Shown in pieces: positions 35,266-43,524 of a stretch of 64,000 nucleotides of DNA. The notes below the pieces were generated by a model. The model was not told where the DNA came from. It did not search any database and saw nothing but the letters and a program-made list of their open reading frames with translations. Source of the DNA: an uncultured Prevotellaceae bacterium (GTDB taxonomy: Bacteria > Bacteroidota > Bacteroidia > Bacteroidales > Bacteroidaceae); assembly GCA_947167935.1 (NCBI GenBank), contig CAMVJU010000001.1:119494-183493 (forward strand). The letters are read 5' to 3'. Made by a program: the position numbers and the translations under genes. The stretch's first letter is position 1, and the number at the start of each line of letters is the position of its first letter.

Positions 35266-35326
35266 GCCTGTTTACGAAAATAAACAGGCTGTTTACGACG
35301 ATAAACAGGCCGTTTATGAAAACAAA
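35266..35326. repeat. 21-bp tandem repeats, cluster 2
   Basis: Units at 35266, 35287 and 35308; the first is identical to the unit at 34612. The cluster directly follows the 3' end of the BACON protein gene. Confidence 0.8.
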
Positions 35327-35393
35327 GAGAATCGCTACCACCAACTGATAGCGATTCCCTTGTTTGTTCAGCCGTTCAGCCAACAAAACGGGG

Positions 35394-38300
35394 TTATTCC
35401 TTGATGGTAATCTTCATCGTGCAGCCGACGTCGTGGTTACTTTTCACCCGGAAGCGAATCGTGTACTCGCCAGGAGCGGCATCTGACCGATAGACATACA
35501 GCCGGGCATCATATTTTCCGTTGTAGTGGACATAGCGGAAATTGCCTTCGGGGTCGGACGCCGGGTCGATCTCTATGGCAGCATCGTCAAACTTCTCGTC
35601 TTCGCTCTCCCTTGGTGCCCAGTCCTCTACGTAGTAGCTGCAATAGTAGCCAGGACTTACCTCCTGCTCCTCAGGACCCACCTTGATCATCGTGTACTTC
35701 CATCCTTCGCCGGTGGCAATCGTGATGGCTGACTTGACAGACGGGTCGCTCTTGAGCGAGAAGACTACATACACGTCCTTGTTGTCGTTAGACTTCACGG
35801 AGGTGATGGTCTGCGTGGCGGCATCCCAAGTGAAGAAGCCCTCATCGGTGCCATCGTAAGCGCTGCTGTAATTAGTGGACTGACCTGCAATCTGTACGTC
35901 GTTCCAGTCCCACTGGGCACCTTCTTCGCTATAACGATCCACGTTCACCTTCGTCGATTCGCCCACTTTCAGATATTGGGACTCAGAGCTCAGCTCCATG
36001 TAGTAGAGGACCGGCTCATGCATCTTCATCGTGCCCTTGCCATAGACCTCATACTCGTCGCCGTATTCCATCTGCTGGGTCTCTGGATTCCAAGTCTGGT
36101 TCTGGAATACCAGATAGAACAGCAGTTCGTACTCGCCCGTATATTCATCATCAGGAGCGCGACGCGCATTATTGGCCGGCTGTGTCTGATTGCATGGCTT
36201 CCTGATCATGATCTTGCTCTCAGGCTTCAGGTTGCCCTCCGCAGTCATTCCTGACTCACCCGTGTGGGCGGCAAAGTTGGCATTCAACTCACACCCCGTC
36301 ACATAAACACCAAAACCGAACTTGCCGCCAGGACTGTTCTCGAACGACTGTCCCGTGAGCGCCTTAACGAGATTGACCATGTTCCAAGGCAGATGTCCCC
36401 AAACGTAGCCCAGCGTTCCGCCGTTCTCGTCGGCATCCTCCAAGGAGAAGCTGATGAAGTCCTGTCCGTCCTTTCTCCATTCCGACCAATTTGGGTCATA
36501 GCTGCGGGTCTGCTCCTCGCCCGTGGTCTTGTTCTTGATGACATAGGAGTTGTCCTGCAGGTCGGCCTTGTTCAGCTGCTCGTCGCCCGTGTCGCAGGGG
36601 GTGCTGCCGCCACTCTTGATGGTGATTTTGCCGGTGGCGCGGCCTTCCCAGTCTTTCGTGTTGCCCTCCTCGGTAACGATGGCAATGACCTCGCCCTCGG
36701 GAGCATCATTCGTAGGCGTGAAGTAGGCCTTCACGTTGCCGTTCGCGTCGGTGGTGTTATAGCGGGGCGATACGGTGCCGTTGGTGGCGATGAATTCCAC
36801 CCGTTTGTTGGCCCACGGCGTAACGGTTCCTGCCACCGCTTTCTGCAACAGGAAGGTGACGGGCACGTTTTCGGCACCCTTCTCTACCTCCTGCGAAGGT
36901 GTCTCGCACTTGATGTTGTACGCCAGCAGCTTGGAAGTCCACACACCCTCTTTGTATTCATTGCGATATGTGTATAGCCTGTATTTGACTTTCTCCTCCA
37001 ATGTAGAGCCTTTCGTGAACTTCAGTTTGACCTTTCCGTTCTCATCGGTTTTTTTCCATATTTTATTGTTACCACTCCCGACAAGTTCGAATTCGACCCA
37101 TGTTCCTTCGGTGGGGAGTTCCTCACCAGTGACGTTATTGTGGTGGAAGGCTGTAACTTCCAGTTCCTGCTCATCGCCCTCCATGAGGTTGGTATCATCC
37201 GGCGTTATCCTGGCGAATTCCGGATACACAACCAGTGTTTCAGCATGCCCCTCTTCGTCGAGATTGCTGATATGCTTGCCATAGAGATAACTGAGCTCCA
37301 ACAAACTGCTTGGAATATCACGCATAAGGATGTGCACGTCTGTTAATCGGGAGACTCTTACCCTTTCTGCCTTTTCGCCGGGGTTAGTGGCATGATTGGC
37401 TTCCCATGATTGAGCACGCAAGTTTAATTGCTCAACAGGGTGGAAAACTGTTCTGCTTCCAATGCCGTAGAAGCCGATGGTAATTTCAGGATATACAGTT
37501 AACCCACCAATACAGTTGCTGTTTAAGTAATCGGGATTTCCGATGAACACCTGCGGATAGGAAAGCGACGTTCTCGAGCGGTCGATAACATCCTCGGAAA
37601 CGAATTCCGGCTCAGTTTGAGTATTTACCTTAATGCCATATTTGAAGTGCTTACCTACTTTCAGTCCGGATGTTATATTTCCGACGCCCATCAGGTCGGC
37701 ATAATAGCTACATTTAACGTCACCATCCACGACAACCTGAACGGGAATGTTACCCACCTTGAAGGTGTATCGCCGCTTGAGAGCATTGGCTTTCAGCACA
37801 TCATCATCGTCGTAGCTGGTACTGTTATCGTAATTTATTTCCGCAGCGGTGTTGGTGACAACACGATACAGGACATCGCTATCCCAGTTGCCTTCCAATA
37901 TGACGTTGGCCTTGGTGGCACTTGACTTCCACACCTTGTACCACGGCTCCTTCTTGAATGCGTATTCGATGGTGCCTTTCATCGACACCTGCAGAGCACC
38001 TCTTTTTAAAATGATGGAACCGCGGTCGCTTAGTGACCATAACTCTTTATCGGAACCCTCGTAACTGATAGTTAAATCCCCAGTGTCCAGTGTACGGCGG
38101 GCACGGGCTGTATTGGCGTTGTATACCTCCACGTACTTGCCGTTTTCGAAGACTTCCACCTTCTCGGGCCTGAAGACAGGCTTGGAGTCTGAGGTTCCTC
38201 TGGCACTGGCCGTTCCATCCCCGCCGAACTCGAAGGCGAATTCCTGGTCGCGGAACAGGTTGCCCATATCGCCCTGCGTTGTCTTGAGGGTGGCGGTCTT

Positions 38301-38972
38301 GCCTGCTACCTCTGTCACTTCCTCTATGACGCGGATGATCAGGTTGCCTACCTCGTCGGGCAGCATCACCACGTCGTACTCGCCCATCACGGGAACTTCG
38401 TCCTTGAAGGTAATCACGGCAATGCCCGTCTCGGAGTCATAGCTGTCGAGGGTGTTCTCCTCCCAGTCGATGTCGATGTAGCGGGAGTCGTCCTTGCCGG
38501 CCTGATTGACGAAGATGGTGTCGGTGAGCAGGCCGTCCTTCGTGGCAAGCAGCACATAGCCCGTGCGCTCATCGACGGAGGGATTCATGGCTGCTGTTAC
38601 CGTGTGCTGGCCTGCATCGGCATTGGTAATCGTAATCCATGCGGCAGAGGGCGTGGCATCGTACTCCACGTTGGCGTTCACCTGGAAGTCGATGGTCTCG
38701 CCGTCGGCAGCGGCCTCTATTGACTCAGGATGTGCGAAGACGTAGTTGGGAGTGCCCAGGATGCTCTGCACCACATCATAGATAAAGGTGATGAAATTGC
38801 CGTCGGTCTGATGGATGACGAACCCCGGCGGGTTGGTCTGGAAATCAACGCTGACAATCTGTGCGGGGTCGAAGGCGGTGCGCTTGCCGTTCTTGTCTAC
38901 CACGACGATACTCTGTGCCATAGCCGCGATGCTGAGCATCATCAGCAAGGCTAAAACATATAGCTTCTTCAT
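35394..38972 (-). CDS. Large secreted BACON / Ig-like surface protein
   Basis: 1192 aa with a signal peptide (1-19). A BACON-type domain spans about 78-158 (VFAHPESIEAAADGETIDFQV...TDTIFVNQAG); a central beta-rich region is unassigned; Big_1/invasin-like Ig repeats follow (about 590-800: VTAFHHNNVTGEELPTEGTWVEFEL..TDENGKVKLKF, and EFIATNGTVSPRYNTTDANGNVKAYF). The C-terminal third is unassigned. There is no C-terminal sorting tail. Probably displayed at the surface or secreted. Its start overlaps the upstream small secreted protein by 4 bp. GC-rich, unlike the repeats behind it. Confidence 0.8.
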   Translation of the reverse strand: MKKLYVLALLMMLSIAAMAQSIVVVDKNGKRTAFDPAQIVSVDFQTNPPGFVIHQTDGNFITFIYDVVQSILGTPNYVFAHPESIEAAADGETIDFQVNANVEYDATPSAAWITITNADAGQHTVTAAMNPSVDERTGYVLLATKDGLLTDTIFVNQAGKDDSRYIDIDWEENTLDSYDSETGIAVITFKDEVPVMGEYDVVMLPDEVGNLIIRVIEEVTEVAGKTATLKTTQGDMGNLFRDQEFAFEFGGDGTASARGTSDSKPVFRPEKVEVFENGKYVEVYNANTARARRTLDTGDLTISYEGSDKELWSLSDRGSIILKRGALQVSMKGTIEYAFKKEPWYKVWKSSATKANVILEGNWDSDVLYRVVTNTAAEINYDNSTSYDDDDVLKANALKRRYTFKVGNIPVQVVVDGDVKCSYYADLMGVGNITSGLKVGKHFKYGIKVNTQTEPEFVSEDVIDRSRTSLSYPQVFIGNPDYLNSNCIGGLTVYPEITIGFYGIGSRTVFHPVEQLNLRAQSWEANHATNPGEKAERVRVSRLTDVHILMRDIPSSLLELSYLYGKHISNLDEEGHAETLVVYPEFARITPDDTNLMEGDEQELEVTAFHHNNVTGEELPTEGTWVEFELVGSGNNKIWKKTDENGKVKLKFTKGSTLEEKVKYRLYTYRNEYKEGVWTSKLLAYNIKCETPSQEVEKGAENVPVTFLLQKAVAGTVTPWANKRVEFIATNGTVSPRYNTTDANGNVKAYFTPTNDAPEGEVIAIVTEEGNTKDWEGRATGKITIKSGGSTPCDTGDEQLNKADLQDNSYVIKNKTTGEEQTRSYDPNWSEWRKDGQDFISFSLEDADENGGTLGYVWGHLPWNMVNLVKALTGQSFENSPGGKFGFGVYVTGCELNANFAAHTGESGMTAEGNLKPESKIMIRKPCNQTQPANNARRAPDDEYTGEYELLFYLVFQNQTWNPETQQMEYGDEYEVYGKGTMKMHEPVLYYMELSSESQYLKVGESTKVNVDRYSEEGAQWDWNDVQIAGQSTNYSSAYDGTDEGFFTWDAATQTITSVKSNDNKDVYVVFSLKSDPSVKSAITIATGEGWKYTMIKVGPEEQEVSPGYYCSYYVEDWAPRESEDEKFDDAAIEIDPASDPEGNFRYVHYNGKYDARLYVYRSDAAPGEYTIRFRVKSNHDVGCTMKITIKE

Positions 38973-39400
38973 TTGCGTACGACTTTAATGGTGGTATTTC
39001 CGTCCTTCACGATATACGTCCCCGCAGGGAGCTCAGAGAGGGATTTCACGCCCTTGCGAACCAGGCGGCCGCTGAGTTCGTAGGCCTCGCAGTTGTCGGA
39101 GAGGATGTCGAGATCCGCGATGTTCCTGATACCAGTGATGACGACGTCCTCGAAGGTGAACTTCACCAGCTGTGCAATGGGCCACGACAGCTCCGTGGAC
39201 GTGCTCTTCATCGTCACGTTGCCGTCGGCATAGGTAAACTCGGGCATGTCGGTGAACAGCACTTCGGTCTTGTTGCCGTCGCTGAGCCACACCACGATAC
39301 CCTTGGCTTTGTCTTCTGCCCACGCACCCGTGGTGCTGAGCACGGCGAAGAGCAGCAGCACGGCCGTCCTCGCCAGATGGAGTTTGGTTTTTGTTAGCAT
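38969..39400 (-). CDS. Small secreted protein with C-terminal tail domain
   Basis: 143 aa from the ATG at 39400; an ATG at 39427 exists but overlaps the likely operator and promoter. Signal peptide 1-28 (AVLLLFAVLSTTGAWAE), then KGIVVWLSDGNKTEVLFTDMPEFTYADGNVTMKST, and a tail (AYELSGRLVRKGVKSLSELPAGTYIVKDGNTTIKVVRK) of the type seen on secreted Bacteroidales proteins. The first 60 residues resemble the start of the following BACON protein (VVDKNGKRTAFDPAQIVSVDF), so both may belong to one surface complex. Confidence 0.75.
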   Translation of the reverse strand: MLTKTKLHLARTAVLLLFAVLSTTGAWAEDKAKGIVVWLSDGNKTEVLFTDMPEFTYADGNVTMKSTSTELSWPIAQLVKFTFEDVVITGIRNIADLDILSDNCEAYELSGRLVRKGVKSLSELPAGTYIVKDGNTTIKVVRK

Positions 39401-39425
39401 AACACGATAGTTTTTTAGGTTAAAC

Positions 39426-39450
39426 ATTATGTTTATTTTTTAGACATAAT
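39426..39450. promoter_or_regulatory. Putative operator of the small secreted/BACON operon
   Basis: A 25-bp palindrome, ATTATGTTTA-N5-TAGACATAAT, with one mismatch between arms. It sits directly upstream of a weak -7-like element (TAATGTTT, 39422-39429), as does the sister site at 40461-40477. Confidence 0.5.
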
Positions 39451-39495
39451 CGGATACAGCAATCCCGAAAGATTGTTCGGCCGCCAGAAAGAAGC

Positions 39496-39864
39496 CTATC
39501 CTGTCTGTTGCTTTTCATCCTCCCCCAGCTCGTTGGGTACGCGCTGACGGAAGATGCGGCGCAGGCCCTGCTCGTAGGCATTGAGGGCGTCGTGGCCCTT
39601 GTGCGTGATGCGGCAAACGGTGTGCGACAGACGCCCTAAGCCGCTCTTGGTCACTTCAAGGTAGCCGGCGTCCTGCAGCGTCTTGATCTGTACGCTGAGG
39701 TTGCCGCGCGTGGACTCCGTGATTTCACACAGATACACGAAGTCGGCACTGTCCAAGCTGTCCAATGCGACCATGATCTTCAGGCGCAGCTCGTTGTGGA
39801 GTAGGGGATTGATGACGGGAAACTTAAATGCGCTCATCTTTTTGATTTGAGATTTATATTTCAC
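39496..39864 (-). CDS. Winged-helix transcription regulator (HTH_27 type)
   Basis: 122 aa (or 113 from the ATG at 39837). NPLLHNELRLKIMVALDSLDSADFVYLCEITESTRGNLSVQIKTLQDAGYLEVTKSGLGR is the compact winged-helix fold of the PF13601 kind, related to MarR/ArsR regulators. There is no metal-binding cysteine cluster. Its first 11 bp overlap the membrane protein gene, so both are made together. It is the best candidate to bind the palindromes at 39426-39450 and 40461-40477. Confidence 0.82.
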   Translation of the reverse strand: MKYKSQIKKMSAFKFPVINPLLHNELRLKIMVALDSLDSADFVYLCEITESTRGNLSVQIKTLQDAGYLEVTKSGLGRLSHTVCRITHKGHDALNAYEQGLRRIFRQRVPNELGEDEKQQTG

Positions 39865-40447
39865 GTTTCACCTTTTCCACATATCGGTGGAACAGGTGAC
39901 CAGGGATGATAAGGGTGACGACGGTGATGACGGCAGCAATAAACAGCTGCCAAGGCCATTGCTCACCCTGAAAGAAGAGGCAGGCAAACGAGAGGGCTGT
40001 GCCAATGATGCCGCATACCGTCTTCGGACGGAAGCGCAGGATGACACCGGTGAGGAAACAGCCCATGCTGATGAGCAGCGTCTGGAAGGTGCCGTAGAGC
40101 TGTTCAAAAACATGGGCGATGCCTATCGTCAGACCTCCGAGGAAGCTGACGGCGCCGATGTAGATCCACATCTGCAGGATGATGTTAGAGTTGAGGGTGC
40201 GCCGACCTGTACGCTCATAGTCTTTCTTCGTGAAGTGCATCATCAGCGGCACTCCCACCACAGGAATTCCTAACCATATCCAGCTACACCACACCTCGTT
40301 GGCCAGCTTCAGCGCCAGGAACTCTACAAAGAGGAAGATGGCAGTAGGATAGCCCCAGGCAAGGAAAAGGTTCTCGCCCGTCGGCTCCCTGTTGCTCATT
40401 ACTTCTATACGCGTGCGTGCGATAATGTCCAGCTCGTTAACATTCAT
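39854..40447 (-). CDS. Membrane protein paired with the winged-helix regulator
   Basis: 197 aa with about five or six hydrophobic helices between residues 30 and 185 and a basic end (HRYVEKVKREI). No catalytic motif is visible. Membrane proteins paired with HTH_27 regulators are common in Bacteroidetes and may control or sense the regulator; that role is inferred. First gene of the pair, with promoter at 40452-40459. Confidence 0.75.
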   Translation of the reverse strand: MNVNELDIIARTRIEVMSNREPTGENLFLAWGYPTAIFLFVEFLALKLANEVWCSWIWLGIPVVGVPLMMHFTKKDYERTGRRTLNSNIILQMWIYIGAVSFLGGLTIGIAHVFEQLYGTFQTLLISMGCFLTGVILRFRPKTVCGIIGTALSFACLFFQGEQWPWQLFIAAVITVVTLIIPGHLFHRYVEKVKREI

Positions 40448-40451
40448 ATCG

Positions 40452-40459
40452 CAAATGTA
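40452..40459 (-). promoter_or_regulatory. -7 element of the membrane protein/regulator operon
   Basis: TACATTTG on the minus strand, a few nt before the ATG at 40447; almost leaderless. Confidence 0.6.
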
Positions 40460-40460
40460 A

Positions 40461-40477
40461 TGTTTATTTTTTAAACA
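40461..40477. promoter_or_regulatory. Putative operator of the regulator operon
   Basis: Perfect TGTTTA-N5-TAAACA palindrome directly upstream of the -7 element, where a repressor would block the polymerase. A sister site is at 39426-39450. Confidence 0.55.
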
Positions 40478-40528
40478 ATAATCTTTTTGAGATGTCTTTT
40501 AGATATTTTTAACGAGTGCAAAAAGAAT

Positions 40529-40551
40529 GCCGTCCAACATTGTCGGGCGGC
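40529..40551 (-). terminator. Terminator of the FGGY kinase gene
   Basis: GCCGTCC/GGGCGGC stem followed on the minus strand by a T run. It is duplicated within 35001-35120. Confidence 0.75.
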
Positions 40552-40576
40552 ATTTCCTTTTATTTGTAATGAGGAA

Positions 40577-42163
40577 TTACTTGTTGTCTACAGCGGCCTG
40601 CTCGATGGGCAAGCACTTCTTGTAGTTGGCGATGTAGCGCTCGAAGCCTGCAACGTCCTCAGCAGTTGGGGCAATCGAGGTGCCTGTATTGCCTGCGAAG
40701 ACCACGTCCTCGAGATAGTCGGCCAGGTTCTTGCCGTTCTTGTTGATCAGGTAGCCGGCCAGCAGGGCGATACCCCAGGCACCGCCTTCGCCAGCAGTCT
40801 CCATCACCGAGATGGGGCTGTTCAGAGCGGCAGCCAACATGCGCTGACCCACGCCGGCGGTCTTGAAGTAGCCGCCGTGACCAGTGATGCGGTCCACGCG
40901 AATCATCTCGTCCTTGAACAGGATGTCGTTGCCGATCTTCAGCACGCCGATAGCTCCATAAAGGTTCGCGCGCATGAAATTAGCGAGGTTGAACTTGTCG
41001 TTAGCCGAGCGAACGAAAAGGGGGCGGCCATCGGCCAAGCCTGTGACAGGCTCGCCGCTGACATAGTTGTAAGCCATCAAGCCACCACAGTCGGTGTCGC
41101 CCTCGAGGGCCTTGTTGAACAGCTTGCCGTAGAGCTCGTTCATATCGACGGGCACGCCGAGCAGCTGCTGATATTCCTTGAAGAGGCCCACCCATGCGTT
41201 GATGTCGCTGGTGCAGTTGTTGCAATGTACCATAGCCACGAGGCTGCCGTCGGGCGTGGTCACCATATCGATCATCTCATAGGGCTTGCTCAGCGGTTTC
41301 TCCAGCACAATCATCGAGAATGAAGAGGTGCCTGCGCTCACGTTACCCGTGCGTTGCTTCACGGCGTTGGTGGCCACCATGCCTGTGCCAGCGTCGCCCT
41401 CGGGAGGACAAACGGGACAGCCGGGCTTCAGGTGTCCGCTCACGTCGAGCTTCTTGGCACCTTCGGGAGTGAGGAAACCAGCCTGCTCGCCAGCGTTCAG
41501 GCTCTTGGGCAGGATGTCGAGCAGCGTCCATGAGTAGCCCTTCGGAGCGATGAGCTTATTGAATTTCTCCACCATCGTGGCGTCGTAGGTCTTCGTGGCG
41601 GGATCGACGGGAATCATGCCTGAGGCATCGCCCACGCCGAGGACGAACTCACCCGTCACCTGCCAGTGGACATAGCCTGCGAGGGTAGTGAGATACTTGA
41701 TGTCCTTCACGTGCTCGTTGCCCTCAAGGATGCACTCATACAGATGGCTGATGCTCCAGCGCAGGGGGATGTTGTAATTGAACAACTCAGAGAGCTCGGC
41801 AGCGGCCTTGCCCGTGTTGGTGTTGCGCCAGGTGCGGAAGGGCACCAGGATCTCCTGCTTCTCGTTGAAGGCCATGTAGCCGTGCATCATGGCCGAGAAG
41901 CCGATGGCGGCCAGGTTCTCAATTTCACAGTCGTACTGCTTCAGCACGTCCTTGCGCAGGTCGGCATAGCAGTCCTGCAGGCCATACCAGATGGCCTCGA
42001 TGGAGTAGGTCCACAGGCCGTCGACGAGCTGGTTCTCCCACTCGTGCGAGCCTTGTGCAATGGGTTTGTTGTCCTGGTCGATAAGAACGGCCTTGATGCG
42101 TGTGGAACCGAATTCGATTCCGAGAATGGCTTTTCCAGCCTCGATGGTTTGCTTTGCGGTCAT
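40577..42163 (-). CDS. FGGY-family pentulose kinase (xylulokinase / L-ribulokinase)
   Basis: 528 aa. ILGIEFGSTRIKAVLID begins the ATPase fold; GNVSAGTSSFSM and ETAGEGGAWGIALLAGYL are FGGY-family phosphate and nucleotide blocks. It phosphorylates a ketopentose in the cytoplasm. The sequence is of the group usually labelled xylulokinase. The ara operon at 52-59 kb has no kinase, and in Bacteroides an enzyme so labelled serves as ribulokinase, so the L-ribulokinase role is likely here. Both its ends are duplicated nearby (35001-35120 and 44800-44870). Confidence 0.88.
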   Translation of the reverse strand: MTAKQTIEAGKAILGIEFGSTRIKAVLIDQDNKPIAQGSHEWENQLVDGLWTYSIEAIWYGLQDCYADLRKDVLKQYDCEIENLAAIGFSAMMHGYMAFNEKQEILVPFRTWRNTNTGKAAAELSELFNYNIPLRWSISHLYECILEGNEHVKDIKYLTTLAGYVHWQVTGEFVLGVGDASGMIPVDPATKTYDATMVEKFNKLIAPKGYSWTLLDILPKSLNAGEQAGFLTPEGAKKLDVSGHLKPGCPVCPPEGDAGTGMVATNAVKQRTGNVSAGTSSFSMIVLEKPLSKPYEMIDMVTTPDGSLVAMVHCNNCTSDINAWVGLFKEYQQLLGVPVDMNELYGKLFNKALEGDTDCGGLMAYNYVSGEPVTGLADGRPLFVRSANDKFNLANFMRANLYGAIGVLKIGNDILFKDEMIRVDRITGHGGYFKTAGVGQRMLAAALNSPISVMETAGEGGAWGIALLAGYLINKNGKNLADYLEDVVFAGNTGTSIAPTAEDVAGFERYIANYKKCLPIEQAAVDNK

Positions 42164-42192
42164 TTTATTTGTTAGTTATGGGGTTTTGACTG

Positions 42193-42200
42193 CAAAAATA
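42193..42200 (-). promoter_or_regulatory. -7 element of the FGGY kinase gene
   Basis: TATTTTTG on the minus strand, 30 nt before the ATG. The copy at 44832-44839 reads TATTTATG. Confidence 0.65.
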
Positions 42201-42353
42201 GTTTTTTTTCTGTAAATGACCAAATATTTGCAAGTTATTTTCAAGGAAAATACTATTCTTATGGAATCTGTGTGCGCTGAACTATGTTTTGATGATTAAT
42301 TATCCGTTATTTATCGTTTTTCTGTGGGACAAGGGTGTCCCCAGTCTCAATTG

Positions 42354-43466
42354 TTATTGGTTCAGTAGTTCGGTGATAAGTGGAACTATCTGCTTGCGCG
42401 AGAGTTCGTCGGGAGTATAGCAGACTCCAGGGCGCAGCGACGGGCCGAAGATGGCTTCGGCAATGGCTTGGGTGCCTTCGCCATAATAGATGAAGTATAG
42501 GCCATCTTCCACGTAAGGACGGACGGAACTGTCGTCACCGGTATTAGGCACGAGGTTGTCGATTTTGGCCACCACCATCCGGCGTCCACGCTGTTGCATC
42601 ACTGCGGGCATCACGGCCAGCATGCGGTCGATGAAGGCATCCATCTCGGCCTGTTTGCAAGCAAGGCTGCCAAATCCCAACAGTTGGCCATTGATGTCAT
42701 ATTCCTTATAGTCAGAGAGGAATATCTTGTCATCTGTCATGCCGGAATAGTCGTAGGCGGCTTCCGCCATGCCACGATTGAGGTGTGCTGCCGAGTCGGC
42801 ACTGATGCCCAACTGTGTGGTCAGGGCCAGCCATGCCGTGGAGTCAACGCCGCGGGTGGTGGACTTCGACAGATTGCGTGTGTCGCTGATGATGCCGGCC
42901 AGGAGGATGCGGGCAGTCTCGCTGTCGATGGTTACCCCCTGCTCACGGTAGGTCTCGTAGACGATGGTAGCCGTGGAGCCCACCATCTCGCGGCGCACGA
43001 AGGGAATGTTGGCATCAGCGATGTCGCCCTCCACATGGTGGTCTATTTTCTGCAAGATGACGGCCTGCCAAGCGCCTGCGACACATTGGGTGTAGTCGGT
43101 GTGGTCGGTCAGGATGAGGCGTGTCTGCGGCCCCACACTGTCTTTCAACTCGGGCAGGGCGATGCCGAACACGCGGGCTATGTATTCCGTCTCGCGGTTC
43201 ATCGGACTCGACACCTTTGCCTTGCAGTTGTAACCCATGATACGCATGAGCTTAGCGTAAGCCAATGCCGAGGTCACGGCATCCACGTCGGGAGTGCGGT
43301 GTCCGTAGACATAGCAGGTGTCTGTACCCCAATCGAGTTCGCGCAGCATCTTCCGGAATGGGGTCTCTTCGGGGACTATACTCTCATCCTCGGTACACGA
43401 CAATATTGCAAATCCCAGACTGCACAGCAGCAGGATGGCAAACTTATGTTTCAGTGTTTGTTTCAT
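42354..43466 (-). CDS. Exported family II (DHH) pyrophosphatase-like lipoprotein
   Basis: 370 aa. Residues 1-23 are a signal segment ending in ILSC (lipid-anchored Cys24), then a short acidic spacer. The rest is a DHH/DHHA2 phosphoesterase: GHRTPDVDAV (near 55), LTDHTDYTQ, KIDHH (near 139), SDTRNLSKS, and the C-terminal SRKQIVP motif that binds phosphate in manganese-dependent pyrophosphatases. The ligand residues look intact. Known family II pyrophosphatases are cytoplasmic, so export is unusual. It lies 58 bp after the DUF4421 gene and is probably co-transcribed. Confidence 0.87.
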   Translation of the reverse strand: MKQTLKHKFAILLLCSLGFAILSCTEDESIVPEETPFRKMLRELDWGTDTCYVYGHRTPDVDAVTSALAYAKLMRIMGYNCKAKVSSPMNRETEYIARVFGIALPELKDSVGPQTRLILTDHTDYTQCVAGAWQAVILQKIDHHVEGDIADANIPFVRREMVGSTATIVYETYREQGVTIDSETARILLAGIISDTRNLSKSTTRGVDSTAWLALTTQLGISADSAAHLNRGMAEAAYDYSGMTDDKIFLSDYKEYDINGQLLGFGSLACKQAEMDAFIDRMLAVMPAVMQQRGRRMVVAKIDNLVPNTGDDSSVRPYVEDGLYFIYYGEGTQAIAEAIFGPSLRPGVCYTPDELSRKQIVPLITELLNQ

Positions 43467-43524
43467 TGCTTACAAGTTTTTGTTGAATTATTATTTTTGT
43501 TTCAGTTTCAATCGCAGAAGAAGG

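Larger units (their letters stand above)
34393..35393. other. 1-kb gene-free region of repeats and palindromes
   Basis: Contains the C10 protease promoter, a 21-bp repeat cluster (34612-34687), a C5/G5 hairpin (34761-34778), a 173-bp nested palindrome (34806-34978), a copy of the FGGY kinase tail (35001-35120) and a second 21-bp repeat cluster (35266-35326). No gene is supported. Confidence 0.8.

Noticed and set aside
34612..35326. CRISPR array
   Set aside because: Units are 21 bp, directly adjacent and without spacers, and no cas genes are present.
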